DNA from: Apteryx mantelli
Lineage: Eukaryota > Chordata > Aves > Apterygiformes > Apterygidae
Direction of reading: 5' to 3'
Assembly (NCBI RefSeq): GCF_036417845.1
Contig: NC_089982.1
Span: 49,625,684 to 49,689,683 of the forward strand
Length of the DNA stretch: 64,000 nucleotides
Position numbers and translations under genes: made by a program
The notes under the pieces: model-generated
Database searches by the model: none
What the model saw: only the letters and a program-made list of their open reading frames with translations
Told to the model about the DNA's origin: nothing
Part shown: in pieces, positions 35,148 to 46,900 of the stretch
Layout of the letters: each line of letters begins with the position of its first letter
Position numbering within the stretch: the stretch's first letter is position 1

Positions 35148-38079
35148 ATGGGGGAAGGGGAGAGTTATAGTGACAGGGCAGTTGGCAAAAGACTGCTCAA
35201 GTCAGGATGCCTCCAGCAGGTGAATGCAGCCAGGGAAGTGCGCACGGGATGTGGCTATGGAGGACCCTCTTTTACCCCTCCTGGGAAACCTGCATGCTCG
35301 ATCACCTCCCTGAAATGCCTGTACACCAATGCACGCAGCTTGGGGAACAAACAGGAAGAACTAGAGATGTGTGTGCGGTCGCAGGGCCATGATCTCATTG
35401 CCATTACAGAGACATGGTGGGATAGCTCGCATGATTGGAGCGCTGTCATGGATGGCTACGTGCTTTTTAGGAAAGACAGGCCAGGAAAGCGAGGTGGCAG
35501 AGTTGCTCTTTATGTGAGAGTGCAACTGGAATGTATTGAGCTGTGCCTAGGGGTGGATGAAGAGCGAGTCGAGAGCTTATGGGTAAGGATCAAAGGGCAG
35601 GCTAGCATGGGTGACACTGTTGTGGGTGTTTACTACAGGCCACCTGATCAGGATGAGGAAGTCAATGAGGCCTTCTACAGACAGCTGGAAGTAGCCTCAC
35701 GATCCCAGGCCCTGGTTCTCATGGGGGACTTCAACCACCCCGATATCTGCTGGAAAGACAACACAGCTAGGCACAAGCAGTCCTGGAGGTTCCTGCAGAG
35801 CATTGGTGACAACTTCTTGACACAGGTGGTGGAGGAGCCAACAAGGAGAGGTGTGCTGCTGGACCTCGTACTAACAAACAAAGAAGGACTGGTGGAAGAT
35901 GTGAAGGTTGGGGGCAGCCTTGGCTGCAGTGACCATGAGATGGTGGAGTTCAGGATCCTGCGAGGAGGCAGCAGGGCACCAAGTAGGATCGCAACCCTGG
36001 ACTTCAGGAGAGCAAACTTTGGCCTCTTCAGGGACCTACTTGGAGGAATCCCATGGGTTAGGGCCCTAGAAGGAAGGGGCGTTCAAGAGAGCTGGTTAAT
36101 ATTCAAACATCACTTCCTCCAGGCTCAAGAGCGGTGCATCCCTATGAGTAGGAAGTCAAGCAAAGGAGGGAGGAGACCTGCATGGATGAGCAAGGAGCTC
36201 CTGGCAAAACTCAGCCAGAAGAAGGAAGTATACAGAAAGTGGAAAGGGGGACAGGCCACTTGGGAGGAATATGGGAACGTTGTCAGAGTATGCAGGGATG
36301 TGACGAGGAAGGCTAAGGCCCATCTGGAATTAAATCTGGCAAGAGATGTCAAGGACAAGAAGGGCTTCTTCAAATACATCAGTAGCAAGAGGAAGACTAG
36401 GGAAAATGTGGGCCCTTTGCTGAATGGGGTGGGTGCCCTGGTGACAAAGGATGCAGAGAAGGCAGAGTTACTGAATGCCTTCTTTGCTTCAGTCTTTACT
36501 GCTCAGACCAGCCCTCAGGAACCCCAGACCCTGGAGGCAAGGGAGAAAGTCTGGAGAAAGGAAGACTTTCCCTTGGTGGAGGAGGAGTGGGTTAGAGATC
36601 ATTTAAGCAAACTTGACACCCACAAATCCATGGGCCCTGATGGGATGCACCCACGAGTGCTGAGGGAGCTGGCGGATATTATTGCTAAGCCACTCTCCAT
36701 CATCTTTGAAAGGTCATGGAGAACAGGAGAGGTGCCCGAAGACTGGAAGAAAGCCAGCATCACCCCAGTCTTCAAAAAGGGCAAGAAGGAGGACCCAGGG
36801 AACTACAGGCCAGTCAGCCTCACCCACATCCCTGGAAAGGTGATGGAGCAGCTTGTCCTGGAGGCCATCTCCAAGCATGTGGAGGACAAGAAAGTGATCA
36901 GGAGTAGTCAGCATGGCTTCACCAAGGGGAAATCATGTTTAACCAATCTGATAGGCAGTCATTCCATCATAGAAGGCTGGGTAGATGAGGGGAGAGCAGT
37001 GGATGTTGTCTACCTTGACTTCAGCAAGGCTTTTGACACTGTCTCCCATAACATCCTCATAGACAAGCTCAGGAAGTGTGGGTTAGATGAGTGGACAGTG
37101 AGGTGGATTGAGAAGTGGCTGAATGGCAGAGCTCAGAGGGTTGTGATCAGCAGTGCAGAGTCTAGTTGGAGGCCTGTAGCTAGCGGTGTCCCCCAGGGGT
37201 CAGTACTGGCTCCAGTCTTGTTCAACTTCTTCATCAATGACCTGGATGAAGGGACAGAGTGCACCCTCAGCAAGTTTGCTGACGATACAAAACTGGGAGG
37301 AGTGGCCGATACACCAGAGGGCTGTGGTGCCATTCAGAGAGACCTGGACAGGCTGGAGAGGTGGGCGGAGAGGAACCTCATGAAGTTCAACAAAGGCAAG
37401 TGCAGGGTCCTACACCTGGGGAGGAATAACCCCAGTCACCAGTACAGGTTGGGGGTTGACCTGCTGGAAAGCAGCTCTGCTGAGAAGGACCTGGGAGTGC
37501 TGGTGGACACCAGGTTAACCATGAGGCAGCAATGTGCCCTTGTGGCCAAGAAGGCCAAATGGTATCCTGGGGTGCATCAGGAAGAGTGTTGCCAGCAGGT
37601 CGAGGGAGGTGATTCTCCCCCTCTACTCAGCCCTGGGGAGGCCACATCTGGAGTACTGCGTCCAGTTCTGGGCTCCCCAGTACAAGAGGGATGTGGCACT
37701 ACTGGAGCAAGTCCAGTGAAGGGCTACAAAGATGATTAGGGGATTGGAGCATCTCTCTTATGAGGAAAGACTGAGAGAGCTGGGCCTGTTTAGCCTGGAG
37801 AAGAGAAGGCTGAGAGGGGATCTTATCAACGTGTACAAGTATCTGAAGGGAGGGTGTCAAGAGGATGGAGCCAGACTCTTTTCAGTGGTGCCCAGCTACA
37901 GGACACGAGGTAATGGGCACAAACTGAAACACAGGAAGTTCCATCTGAACATGAGGAAATACTTTTTCACTGTGAGGGTGACAGAGCACTGGAACAGGTT
38001 GCCCAGAGAGGTTGTGGAGTCTCCTTCTCTGGAGATATTCAAGACACGCCTGGATGCAATCCTGTGCAATGTGCTCTAG
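35148..38079 (+). pseudogene. CR1 ORF2, endonuclease/reverse transcriptase, disrupted
   Basis: The frame is open across the ORF1 end, but the first ATG after the ORF1 stop is at 35148, 5 nt downstream, suggesting reinitiation. Residues 55-275 form an APE-type endonuclease with Asn61 (YTNARS), Glu88 (ITETW), VYYRPP 161-166, Asp194/Asn196 (GDFNHPD) and Ser-Asp-His 261-263. The reverse transcriptase follows: PVFKKG and NYRPVSLT near 540-560, Asp624 in [16 protein letters not shown] 679-685 and FADD 710-713 (GAC at 37281). All catalytic residues are present. An extra A in AAA 37557-37559 shifts the frame, and the first frame then ends at 37739. The correct register continues, hits TGA at 37717-37719 (probably from CGA) and resumes to TAG 38077-38079 through the conserved C-terminal domain ([23 protein letters not shown]). 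The protein would nick target DNA and prime cDNA synthesis. This copy would yield a C-terminally wrong protein. Confidence 0.95.
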
Positions 38080-38159
38080 ATGACCCTGCTTGAGCAGGGG
38101 GGTTGGACTAGATGATCTCCAGAGGTCCCTTCCAACCTCAGCGATTCTGTGATTTATAG
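38080..38159 (+). repeat. CR1 3'UTR with hairpin and terminal octamer
   Basis: Immediately after the ORF2 stop, CCCTGCT (38084-38090) and AGCAGGG (38093-38099) form a perfect 7-bp stem with a TG loop. Next comes the conserved CR1 tail (TTGGACTAGATGATCTCCAG, then CCCTTCCAACCTCA) and ATTCTGTG at 38144-38151, followed by a degenerate second octamer ATTTATAG. In CR1 this structure and octamer are the presumed recognition signal for the element's reverse transcriptase. There is no poly-A. Confidence 0.93.
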
Positions 38160-38238
38160 GTCTATTCATATTCTTTAAACTATGAAATTTCTTCAAAGAG
38201 GTGAAAGCAATGCATATTTAACAAAAACATAGTTCATT

Positions 38239-38275
38239 GTATTATATTAGTGATTTATCATCACTAATACAATAC
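38239..38275. repeat. Inverted repeat, 16-bp arms, 15 paired
   Basis: GTATTATATTAGTGAT (38239-38254) and ATCACTAATACAATAC (38260-38275) pair except at one A/C position, with a 5-nt loop. It lies 80 bp beyond the CR1 3' end, in the flank and not in the element. It could be a MITE-like fragment, a stem-loop RNA or chance. Confidence 0.85.
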
Positions 38276-39373
38276 AGAAACACGGAAAATTGGAAACAAA
38301 TATAGAAAGAATGCTGAAACATGTTTATGTAATGAAAACTACCTATAGAAAGTGAACCATTAAGATCATGCATATGGAAAACTATGTACACGTGGAAAAT
38401 GTGACACATTCAAATTTCTAAATCTGCATTTTCCTAAATGTAGATTCATAAACTGAAATCAGGAAAGCATCTCACATTCTTTTAGCACCTAAAAGTAAGT
38501 ACCATGGAGTTACAAAAATATTTCATGAATGTGGCAAAGACAGGTCTTAAGCTTGTTTCATGGCATATCTGTTTCTCTGTAAGTAACATGAGAATGAGCA
38601 AATATTGTATCTGGTTATTTCTGAAATTTCAGGGAGTATTCTTAGCACTACTGATTGTTTTATTTAATTGAAAATTGGAAGATCTAAAATACTTTAAAAA
38701 AAAAAAAAATGCTACCAGTGATGCAAATGGTAAGGAAGAAAAGGTCTTGAAAGATATAAACTTCACCAGGGTAAGGAGGGACCTGGAAAACAGTGAGGGG
38801 AAATAATTGCTTGGAAAGGTGTGGTGCAGAAAGGGTGAGATGCAGAGATTGGTTATGAGGAGTCATGGCATGATCAGAAACCAACCAAAACTTCTATTAA
38901 ATCTCTAGACTGGGTGCATCACGAAGGCAAAATATGGGGATAGAGAGATCTAGGGAGGTCAGTGGTTTGAAGCAGGTTTTGCTGATTACACAATTAATGG
39001 ATTTTAACTTGAGTTTAAAGAAACCGACTCTGAAAAAAAATCCATGTGCAGCAGGAGCAATTTTCTGCAAGGACTTTGAGAGAAGAAGGATTTGCTATGG
39101 GGCAAGTGTGAAGTTCCACTGTTAGCAGCAAAAGTGAAGGGGCAGGATAACTAGGAAATGGAGGGTAAAAACAGTCATTCTGAGAGAAGGAGTTAAAGGG
39201 TATCTGTAATCATTACATACTCTGTGTCAATGCCCTTGGTTGGTGTGTGTTACTCAGTCCCACTCCCTGCACAATCCTTTCCTCAACAAGCTGCTACATG
39301 CAAAAGCCTCTTTGAAATCACTCAACTGCCAGCATGCAACTGAGGCAGGAGCTTTCTGTGCCGCTCTCTCTCA

Positions 39374-39390
39374 TTGGGCGTAACGCCCAA
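39374..39390. repeat. GC-rich 7-bp hairpin
   Basis: TTGGGCGTAACGCCCAA: perfect 7-bp arms with a TAA loop and two CpGs in a CpG-poor region. It also reads as an inverted TTGGGC-type site, reminiscent of NF1-type dyads, though the spacing does not fit strictly. Confidence 0.75.
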
Positions 39391-40982
39391 CCTGCAGAAG
39401 CAACACTGTGTGCTAGCTTCTAGCAATTTATGGTTTTGCTGCTTTCCTGCTATGATAATTCTCCTTTACGATATTTGAAAACCTGTAGCAGTCATTTGTG
39501 ACTGTAACCCTAATATGCCATGAAGCAAAAAAAAACAAAAAAACAACCCAACCCTATGCTCAGTTAACTGAAGCTACAAGGTGCAACTCATTTATTAGAA
39601 ATGCATCATCCATGCTGAATTTAAATGAGGTGATTAGCCTTGCTTGTAACTGGTCCTTTAATATCTAAAACTCTTATTAGACACTGCTTCTGTTGAAACC
39701 AGGGACTATGAGAATGGGGTTTGTTTGTTAGGAAGCAAGAAATAATACTTGTGAGGTTCTTTTCCTTTATGGGAAATAGGGAAGACACTTAAAAGATAAC
39801 TGAACTTTATTAGCTATAGATGCATTAAACTTTTGCTTGCAAAAAGTCCCAAACTATCCCTTTAGTATTTCATCACCAGTTCATGAATGCCTGAGTCCAC
39901 AATTTACTAATACAAGCTAGCAACAGTAAAGTGATTCAGTATTTTGCTCATTGATTTAACTAGCAGTGACACTAATCAGTGGTTCATTAAATCTTTTAGC
40001 ACAAGAAAAAATAATTATATTCTTTCTATTCCTATTTGAGAGAAATGGCTTCTGATCACAGTGTATAGCCCTTGATCTCTGGCAATTAGGAATCCAGGCA
40101 CTGTACTTTCCTTCCAGTTGTTTTTAGCATGGTTGCCTAATGAAATGAGGTTCATCTGTATGCACTCTGTCTGTCTGTCCATGCATCAGTCTAGCCTCAA
40201 AGTAGGAAATGGTCCCTTGCACTTAGTACTTAGGAGTGCCCACACAGGGGAATACTTCAGAGAACTTAATGCACTGTAAATTTGCCCTTTGCCTTACTAA
40301 TGCTAACTTCCTCGTGTAGACAACCCTTGCATCTGTTCCGCCTCTGGGAAACTCTAGATCACTGAAGGCCTCCTCAAAGCTTAATACAAATGCTATAGCT
40401 GTACTATGGAATTGACTTACTTCTACAGAAGTAAAATAATACGTATCCTGTCAGTCCATTTAAGCGTTTTGATTTCAGAATATTTCAAACCAATGTATTT
40501 TGTTTATTTTAAATAAAATGTTCTGAAATTAAAAGCCATAAGAAATAATGTCGGCAGCCTAAACTAGTTTTAGCCATTTCACTTGATGCATCAGTCTTAC
40601 TCATTTAAAAATGACAATTTCTTTAGGCCAGCCAGTACGAATGCCTACTATTCAAACAAAGGTCTGTAGAGATGGAATTTCTCTTCTTCCAAATTCATAC
40701 TTGCATCAACATTCATCCACACTAAATTAGACCCAATGATGCTGTTTGAGCAAAATCATTTTTTTCTTCAGCTGTCATAGGAATATTGCAACTTTATATA
40801 TGCATACAGTACAGTTCAGTGAAATATCTTCTTTATATAACTGTTGGTAGAAAAATGCTTTGTAGATTCAGTTGGAATCTGCAAACAGAAAACTTAAAAA
40901 TAACACTAATCTTCTAATTCTTAAGGATTCCCAGTGTTCCTCTGTAAATTATTCAATTCATATTCACATCTTTTGTTACTAA

Positions 40983-42278
40983 TCATAGAAAGGCAGAGCT
41001 AAAAGGGACCTCAGGAAATCATCTCATCTGTCCCTTTTGTCCAAAACCAAAATCAGCTTTATCTATGTCATTCTTGATACAGATCTTCATAGTTGACCTT
41101 CAATACTGCAAACTCCACAGTCTCACCGTGCAGTCTGTTCATAATCTTTTCCAGTAGAAGTTCTTTTTTCCTACTGCCTGAAAAAACCTTTCTTACTGCA
41201 ATTTAACTGCATTATTTCTGGTTCTATTCATCATAGATACGAATAGGGTTGTGGTTTTTTTCTCCTAAATGCAACAGTTTTTTCTATTTTTAAAACCCTT
41301 TTCAGCCCTCTCTTTTTTAGACTAAACAATCCCAACCTTTTCAGTCTTTTCTCATAGATCATATTGTCTAGATCAGTCTTCTGGAATATTTCCAATCAGA
41401 TCCCTTTGCTTGGTGTATAGCACTCAAAACCGGACACGCTGTCTTACTCAGGCCCTCACTAATGCCGAGAAGAACCTAAGGAAAATACCTGGTAGTTTGT
41501 CGGTTATACTGCTGTTCACATATCCCAGTTCTGTCACTTGCCTTTTTCACAGTATGAGGATTTTGGCATATTCATTCCTAACTCATCACTTTCCACTTTA
41601 GCCCTGATATCCCTTTCTGAATAATTGCTGCCTAATTAATTGATCCCCTTCCATATTCATGCAGTTGGGTATACCCGCCTATTTGTGATACATTTTGTCC
41701 CTATTGCAAAGTCATCCAATTTTTTTAGACCACTTCTCCAATTTGTAAGACACACAACTGAATTCTAATCCTGTTCCCCAAGATATTTACAGTCACTCCA
41801 GCTTTGTGGTGTCTGCAAATTTAATAAGCACGCCTTCTGTTCCATTATTGAGCAGTGTGGGACTTAGGATAGAGAAATTGAAACTAAGTAGACCAGATTA
41901 TTATTTTCCTGCCCCCCCTCCCTTTTAAAAATAGCAATCCTTTTGCTCCTTTTCAGTCTTCTAGCATCTCACTGTCTTCCATAATTTTTCAAAGACCACT
42001 AAGCTTTCTGAGTCTATTTTAATCAGCTCTCTAAGTCCCTTAAAATGAATGAAGTTTATCAGCCCAGATGATCTGAGAATATCTATGTTACTTAAGCGCC
42101 ATGTAACCTTTCCTCTTCCTATTACAGAGTGAGATCTTATCCCTTTTTTGCTGGCATTAATTGTATCTGCTTGCAGTTGATCTTTAAGTGAAGGATAATA
42201 CAAAAAAGGTATTAAATTGTTTCAATTTTTACTGTGTTATCATTCTCTAGGTAACTCTTTGTTGAGTGGAAAACCAAT
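40983..42278 (-). mobile_element. Ancient CR1-clade LINE fragment, minus strand
   Basis: The left edge reads as the reverse complement of a CR1 tail (TCATAGAAAGGCAGAGCTAA, then AAGGGACCTCAGGAAATCATCT). Moving right, antisense 3'UTR and ORF2 words follow in the expected order: AGACTAAACAATCCCAACCT, GATCCCTTT, CCACTTCTCCAATTTGT, then TTTTCAGTCTTCTAGCATCTC. On the minus strand the frame at 41961-42203 contains LRELIKIDSESLVVFEKLWK, alignable with [20 protein letters not shown] of the young CR1 in this window. The FADD region is missing, so an internal deletion near 41890 is inferred. Many stops show it is long dead. The subfamily cannot be named; it may be an old amniote CR1 or L3-like. Confidence 0.8.
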
Positions 42279-42399
42279 GCTTTCCTTGGATTTCCTTTAC
42301 ATTAATGTAAATTGCTAGTAAGCAATTTGCTGCATTAAACACACACTGTCAATCTGTGTACAAACAAAAAACAGGAAGAGATCTTCTGAGTTTTATTAA

Positions 42400-42640
42400 T
42401 TACAGGCAACTGCCGGCAATGACATCATACAGTCATTGCATATAGTCATCCAAGTGGTATCTGAAAGTCATTAGATTACTTGCTCCCACTCTTCTTGTTG
42501 AAAGGTTGTTTCAAAGCCTGACTATTCTGACAGCTAGAATCTTCCTCTAAGTTTCAGTCAAAATTTCCTTCTGACTGAATCATACTGGTGGCTCCTAATC
42601 ACCCTGTGCTTGATGGATTCATCCAGAGTTTCCTTTTCTG
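42400..42640 (-). mobile_element. Second old CR1-clade 3' fragment, minus strand
   Basis: GTTGTTTCAAAGCCTGACTA, then TTCTGACAGCTAGAATCTTCCTC and CAAAATTTCCTTCTGACTG follow the antisense CR1 3' region (ttccagtgcttaaccaccctgacag, gaagtttttcctaatgtcc). This region is already covered by the neighbouring fragment (about 41125-41210), so it is a separate insertion or a duplicated piece. Boundaries are approximate. Confidence 0.5.
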
Positions 42641-43574
42641 AGGCTGCCAGCTTATGGCAGAAATTATTTTCTAGCACATAGGTAAATTTAGCCCAAGATT
42701 TTTGTTTTAAAAAGCATGGTCTTCTGAAATGTTATAAAAGAATATTCAGCTGCCATTGTGCTAAAACTTCATTAATTGTTAACAAAAGATCAGTTATTAA
42801 TGAATGAAATATCATGACTTTTTGAACAAATTTGATTTTTTTTCCAGCAGACTTCAGTAATATAGATACTCTTCAGTCTTTTGTGGACCAAATTCTTGGC
42901 TGACTTTCATCAGTGGAATGAAAAAAATCATGATTTACACTAAGTTTTAATCTGACCTTAACAGTGTAAGTTTAGTACGCTAAAACAGTGTAAAGAATAT
43001 AATTACTTCTAATATAGGATGTTCAGAGCTAGGTTATTGACACTGGAGTTCATATTCTTCACACGCATTAGAGATCAACGTAAGCACTGAACAGAAGCTT
43101 AGTATTTGCAACAGTTGCTAACAGACTACTTTGCATGAAGAGCTTCAGAGATTGACAAATTAGTAGATTTGGCCACCTCAGTAAAGAACAGAAGAGAGTG
43201 CTTTTGCATACACATTTCAAAAAGTATGCTTCATTCACAGAAGATAAGACTGAAGCTGACATACAGGGTTTAAAGCCCCTTTCTGTTTCAGGGCGAAGGA
43301 ACCATTATCTGCAGTAAAATTAAATTGACGCATGTTACCAATTTAGAGGTTACTAGGATGAAACAGCATTATTTGTTCTGATATTTTCTTTTAATGACCA
43401 AGAAGCCAGTTGCAAAATAGCATTCTTTCCCAGTATATTTGTTTGGTACAAATTAGAACGCAAGTGCAAGTACAGAAGTAATAATCCTCTCAAAGGATTT
43501 TTTTCTTTTTAAGAAATTGTGAGAATTGTGCAATTACACATATACTGAATGTGCATTTACTTCCATATTCTCAG
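42641..43574. other. AT-rich noncoding DNA, nothing recognised
   Basis: No gene or classifiable repeat. A 64-codon minus-strand frame near 43.1 kb is taken as chance. Confidence 0.6.
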
Positions 43575-43910
43575 CTCTTTCTACCCCTTGCCTGCCTGCT
43601 GTGGCTTAGTTCGGCGTCCATCCAGCCTCCTTCCCCAGCTCTGTCCGGTTATACTAGTGTGAGGCGAAGCACGCTTGTGAGGCAGTACTGCCTTGAACTG
43701 GAGACAGATGCCTGCCGTGAGGAGGGTGCAGAGCTTCCAGGCAGGGTGGTGGGAGGCCCTGCGGAGCTCCTGGGGATGCCCCTGCTAGTGCAGCCCACTG
43801 CAGCAGCCAGCAGCATTTTTTCCTGTTCCAGAGCTGACCAGTGCTGTTAGCTTCTGAGGAGGGAAGGCCAAAGCCAGCCTTTTCTTTTCTGTTTAGGCAG
43901 CGGAAATAAA
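43575..43910 (+). other. GC-richer stretch with terminal-exon-like signals
   Basis: A pyrimidine tract ending TTCTCAG (AG at 43573-43574) precedes a frame open to TAG at 43848-43850, with AATAAA at 43905-43910, in a locally GC-rich island. The arrangement acceptor, open frame, stop, AATAAA is what a last exon would show. Against this, the frame has no ATG near its left end (a longer version begins at GTG), the deduced 92-residue tail has no domain I recognise, and no upstream exon was found. The translation begins with a Leu-rich stretch that could pass for a signal sequence only if another start exists. Unproven. Confidence 0.2.
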
Positions 43911-46900
43911 AATGCTGCTGACTCTCTTAGGAAGGTGGGGAAGCCTCCTTCACTGTATTTCAGGTCATTATCTCTGCAGGTAGAACCATAAATCTAACTG
44001 AAGTAATTCCAGATAAAAGCAAAATTAAACGATATGAATTTGAAAATCTAGAGACTGTTCTTCTTTCTCATTTTTTAAATCATATGGGCTACAATTCCAT
44101 TCATCTTTAGCTAAGTGCGTATGCACAGTGCCAATAAAACTTCAAGTGATAATTTGTAAAAGCCACTTGCTATAAAAAAAGTACTGTGCATGAATGAGCA
44201 ATGTTTATAAAACTCTAGTATCTCAGCCAAGTCAAAACAGATTTACAACATAGAAAGTCAGGCACATGTCTAACTTCTGTGCCAAATTATCTTTTTTTTT
44301 CTTTTACTCTTTCCCAGTGGAGGTTTAGAATTACCCAAACACTGACCCAAACTTTCTAGGTGCAGCAAAAATGCATTTCTCCCCTCATTTTTGTGTTCTT
44401 AAAAATATTTGAGCTGAATAAGACAATACTACTTTTTCAATAACAAAAAATTGTATGTTTTGTCACAAATACTTGAAGGTTCCTAAAAAAACTTTTCCTT
44501 GATGCAACAAAATGCACACATTCAGTTGTTTAAAACCATCATAAACAAACATTGTAACTCCCATCAAATCACTTTTAAAAGGTGAGCAAGGCATAATAGG
44601 ATTTTTTCAGATCTAGCAAGTTCTCTTACTGACTCTGATGACATTTTTTTCTTGGATTTTGAGGAAATGGCTGTCTCCAGTGAATGTGGTTGTGGACAAA
44701 GACAAAGAGGTTAGAAGTTTGAGTGTGAATATCTACACAGCTTAATCGGAAAATAGATTGTAATGAAAAAAAAGTGACAACTAATTGTAGTATTGATAAC
44801 AAATGGGCCACTTCAACTCTTATCGACCCAGTAACACTGCTTGCAAATGACCATTTAAAATTTCTCCTGTGAAAGTATTTTGCTCCTAAAAATGCTGTTG
44901 TAACAAGAATAACATCTCATTTTTTAATTATTTATTTTTTGTATTAGACAAATAGAATCAAAAAAACTTCACAATTCTGAATATTAGACAAACAGGTAAA
45001 CTGTACAGAAATCTAAAGGGTGTTTGCAAATCCATAAATCATTAATATCTTACATTCACACATTTTTCATTTGCTGATTATTTTATACCAACCTTCATTT
45101 AATATTTTGCAATAACCTGTTTGAAAAAAAAAATCCTTTAAAGATTGCTTATAAAGAAATATTTTTATGTGCATATAAGTACATATCTAAACAAGTAATT
45201 TGAGGAAATGTGCACCTAAATTGCAAATTCTGTTTCTAATCATAAGGAAAGATGGACCTTTATTCCATTGTTGTTAGCTACAAACAGTTGCTAATTAGAT
45301 GTTTAATTTGATAAATATAAAGGGGGATGGTAAAATATTCTAGGTTGACTTGCTAGTCAGAGTTTTGTAAGTTACCAGAAGAAACTGATGATGATATTTC
45401 TGGTCAGGTATTTCAGATCCAGAACGCAGGGGCTTAAAATAAAGAAGATACTATTTCTTTCCTAGCTCCAATCCTTTTTCAGCTATTCCTCAACCCCCAA
45501 AGCTTTTACTGTATTTTTCCTCAAAATATTGCTGTCTGTACGTCTACCCATTGCTTACTTTCACAGAAGCAAAGATTTCCAAGAAGCAATACACTCTATA
45601 TCTGTGTGCCCAAATGTGGTTTGGCTATGTCTCTAAATAACAATATATGCCTTTGCTGAGGATGATATGCGCTGTTGGTTCTGCCAGTTATAAAAACTTC
45701 AGTGAAGGCAGGCAATTATCATCAATTTATAACACTACTGATAGGTGTATCAGTTCTCATCTTTCTTTTTTCCAAGTTAGATGTTTAAGATTAGGTACCA
45801 GACTCGTATGAAAATATTTACAACAAAATGTTCTATTCATTGCCTCCAGGCATAAACCTCCCTTGCTTAAGTTAAATTCTGCTAACTCATGCTATATTCA
45901 AGCTTTGATAATAAGTAAGCAGTCAAGCTCCTTTTAGATGGGTAAGTGTATATCCAGACCCAAAGCTCAGACTAAAGCCTTAATGATTTCCAAAATGTGG
46001 GAGGGCACAGTGCAATTAATATATGTGAAGAGCTCCTGCCATACCAGGAGGAGATTCAGTATGCTCCACAGCCATCATCCAGCAGATGCTGCTCTAATTT
46101 ACAAACTCCCCAGCACACCAGGAGAGCATTGTTCTTAATGCGTGGTGTTACCTATTCACCTGTATCACCTGCCTCTATGCCTACCTCTGTTTCTTTGGCT
46201 CTCACAGAATTGAAGACTCCCACTGCTGTTATTCTTCAGTCTGACACAGACTGTCCTCTGGTTTATCTGCCTGAAATCAGTTTCCAGAGGAAAGAAGTCT
46301 CTATCTATTGACTTTTCAGGAAGTGGATCCTACAGGTAGCTAGCCAGAAATAATGGTTTGAACTAGGAAAGCTACATGCAATTTTTTGGTTTTGCATGTA
46401 GTGGGAAAAGATCTAAATAGCATTAATTCGCCATCTGTGGTTGCAAGTTGTTGCTGGATGGAACACATCTAGTGTAGAATTTGGTATGACTGGATGAAGA
46501 GTAATCCAGTTGGCTGGAGATTAGGCAGCAAAATGCTAAGGCCCAATGCCCAAGCGTGTCAGAACATGAGTTGCAGGGTAGATGTGGCCTTGGAGATAAA
46601 CAGGGCACAAAGAACTAGTGTTTTTAAGTCTGACAAAGCCTCTTAGTCTTTGTATTAATAACTCCAGAGCACATTTTTCAAGCTTTGCATGTAATAAACT
46701 GTATGTTAATCCTTAAACTACCTTTATTAATCTGCTCTGGTGCTCCAGATGAAGTGATAAGTGTTTCATGACAATTCTAGCCATCTTTATCTTTTTATTT
46801 TTGAGATTGTGACTTTCATTTTTAATACACAAATTGAAAGCCTCATCAGGAGGACTCTGGTTCCTCTAACCCAGAAAATGGGCTATTATAGAAAGCAATG

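Larger units (their letters stand above)
33655..38159 (+). mobile_element. Nearly full-length CR1 LINE retrotransposon
   Basis: A 4.5-kb non-LTR retrotransposon of the CR1 clade in sense orientation. It has a 5'UTR with promoter motifs, ORF1 (Cys-rich N-terminus plus SGNH esterase), ORF2 (APE endonuclease and reverse transcriptase) and a short 3'UTR ending in the octamer ATTCTGTG, the CR1 tail type, instead of poly-A. The left boundary is set by the jump from AT-rich flank to GC-rich sequence. The first 30 bp also recur internally at 34005. No convincing target-site duplication flanks it, as is usual for CR1. Both ORFs are broken by one stop and one frameshift each, so the copy cannot move by itself. 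Most CR1 insertions are strongly 5'-truncated, so a copy of this length is uncommon. In life ORF2 protein nicks DNA and reverse-transcribes the element RNA from its 3' end. Confidence 0.95.
38160..40982. other. AT-rich noncoding DNA with two hairpins
   Basis: No gene recognised. Contains the inverted repeat at 38239-38275, an A-rich run near 38695 and the GC hairpin at 39374-39390. A moderately GC-rich, pyrimidine-rich patch at about 39240-39420 has no recognisable identity. Confidence 0.6.

Noticed and set aside
33639..38184. Imperfect flanking similarity TATTCTTAA..TATG (33639-33653) and TATTCTTTAAACTATG (38169-38184) as a CR1 target-site duplication
   Set aside because: The copies are gapped, A/T-rich and not adjacent to both element ends. 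CR1 usually lacks clear duplications.
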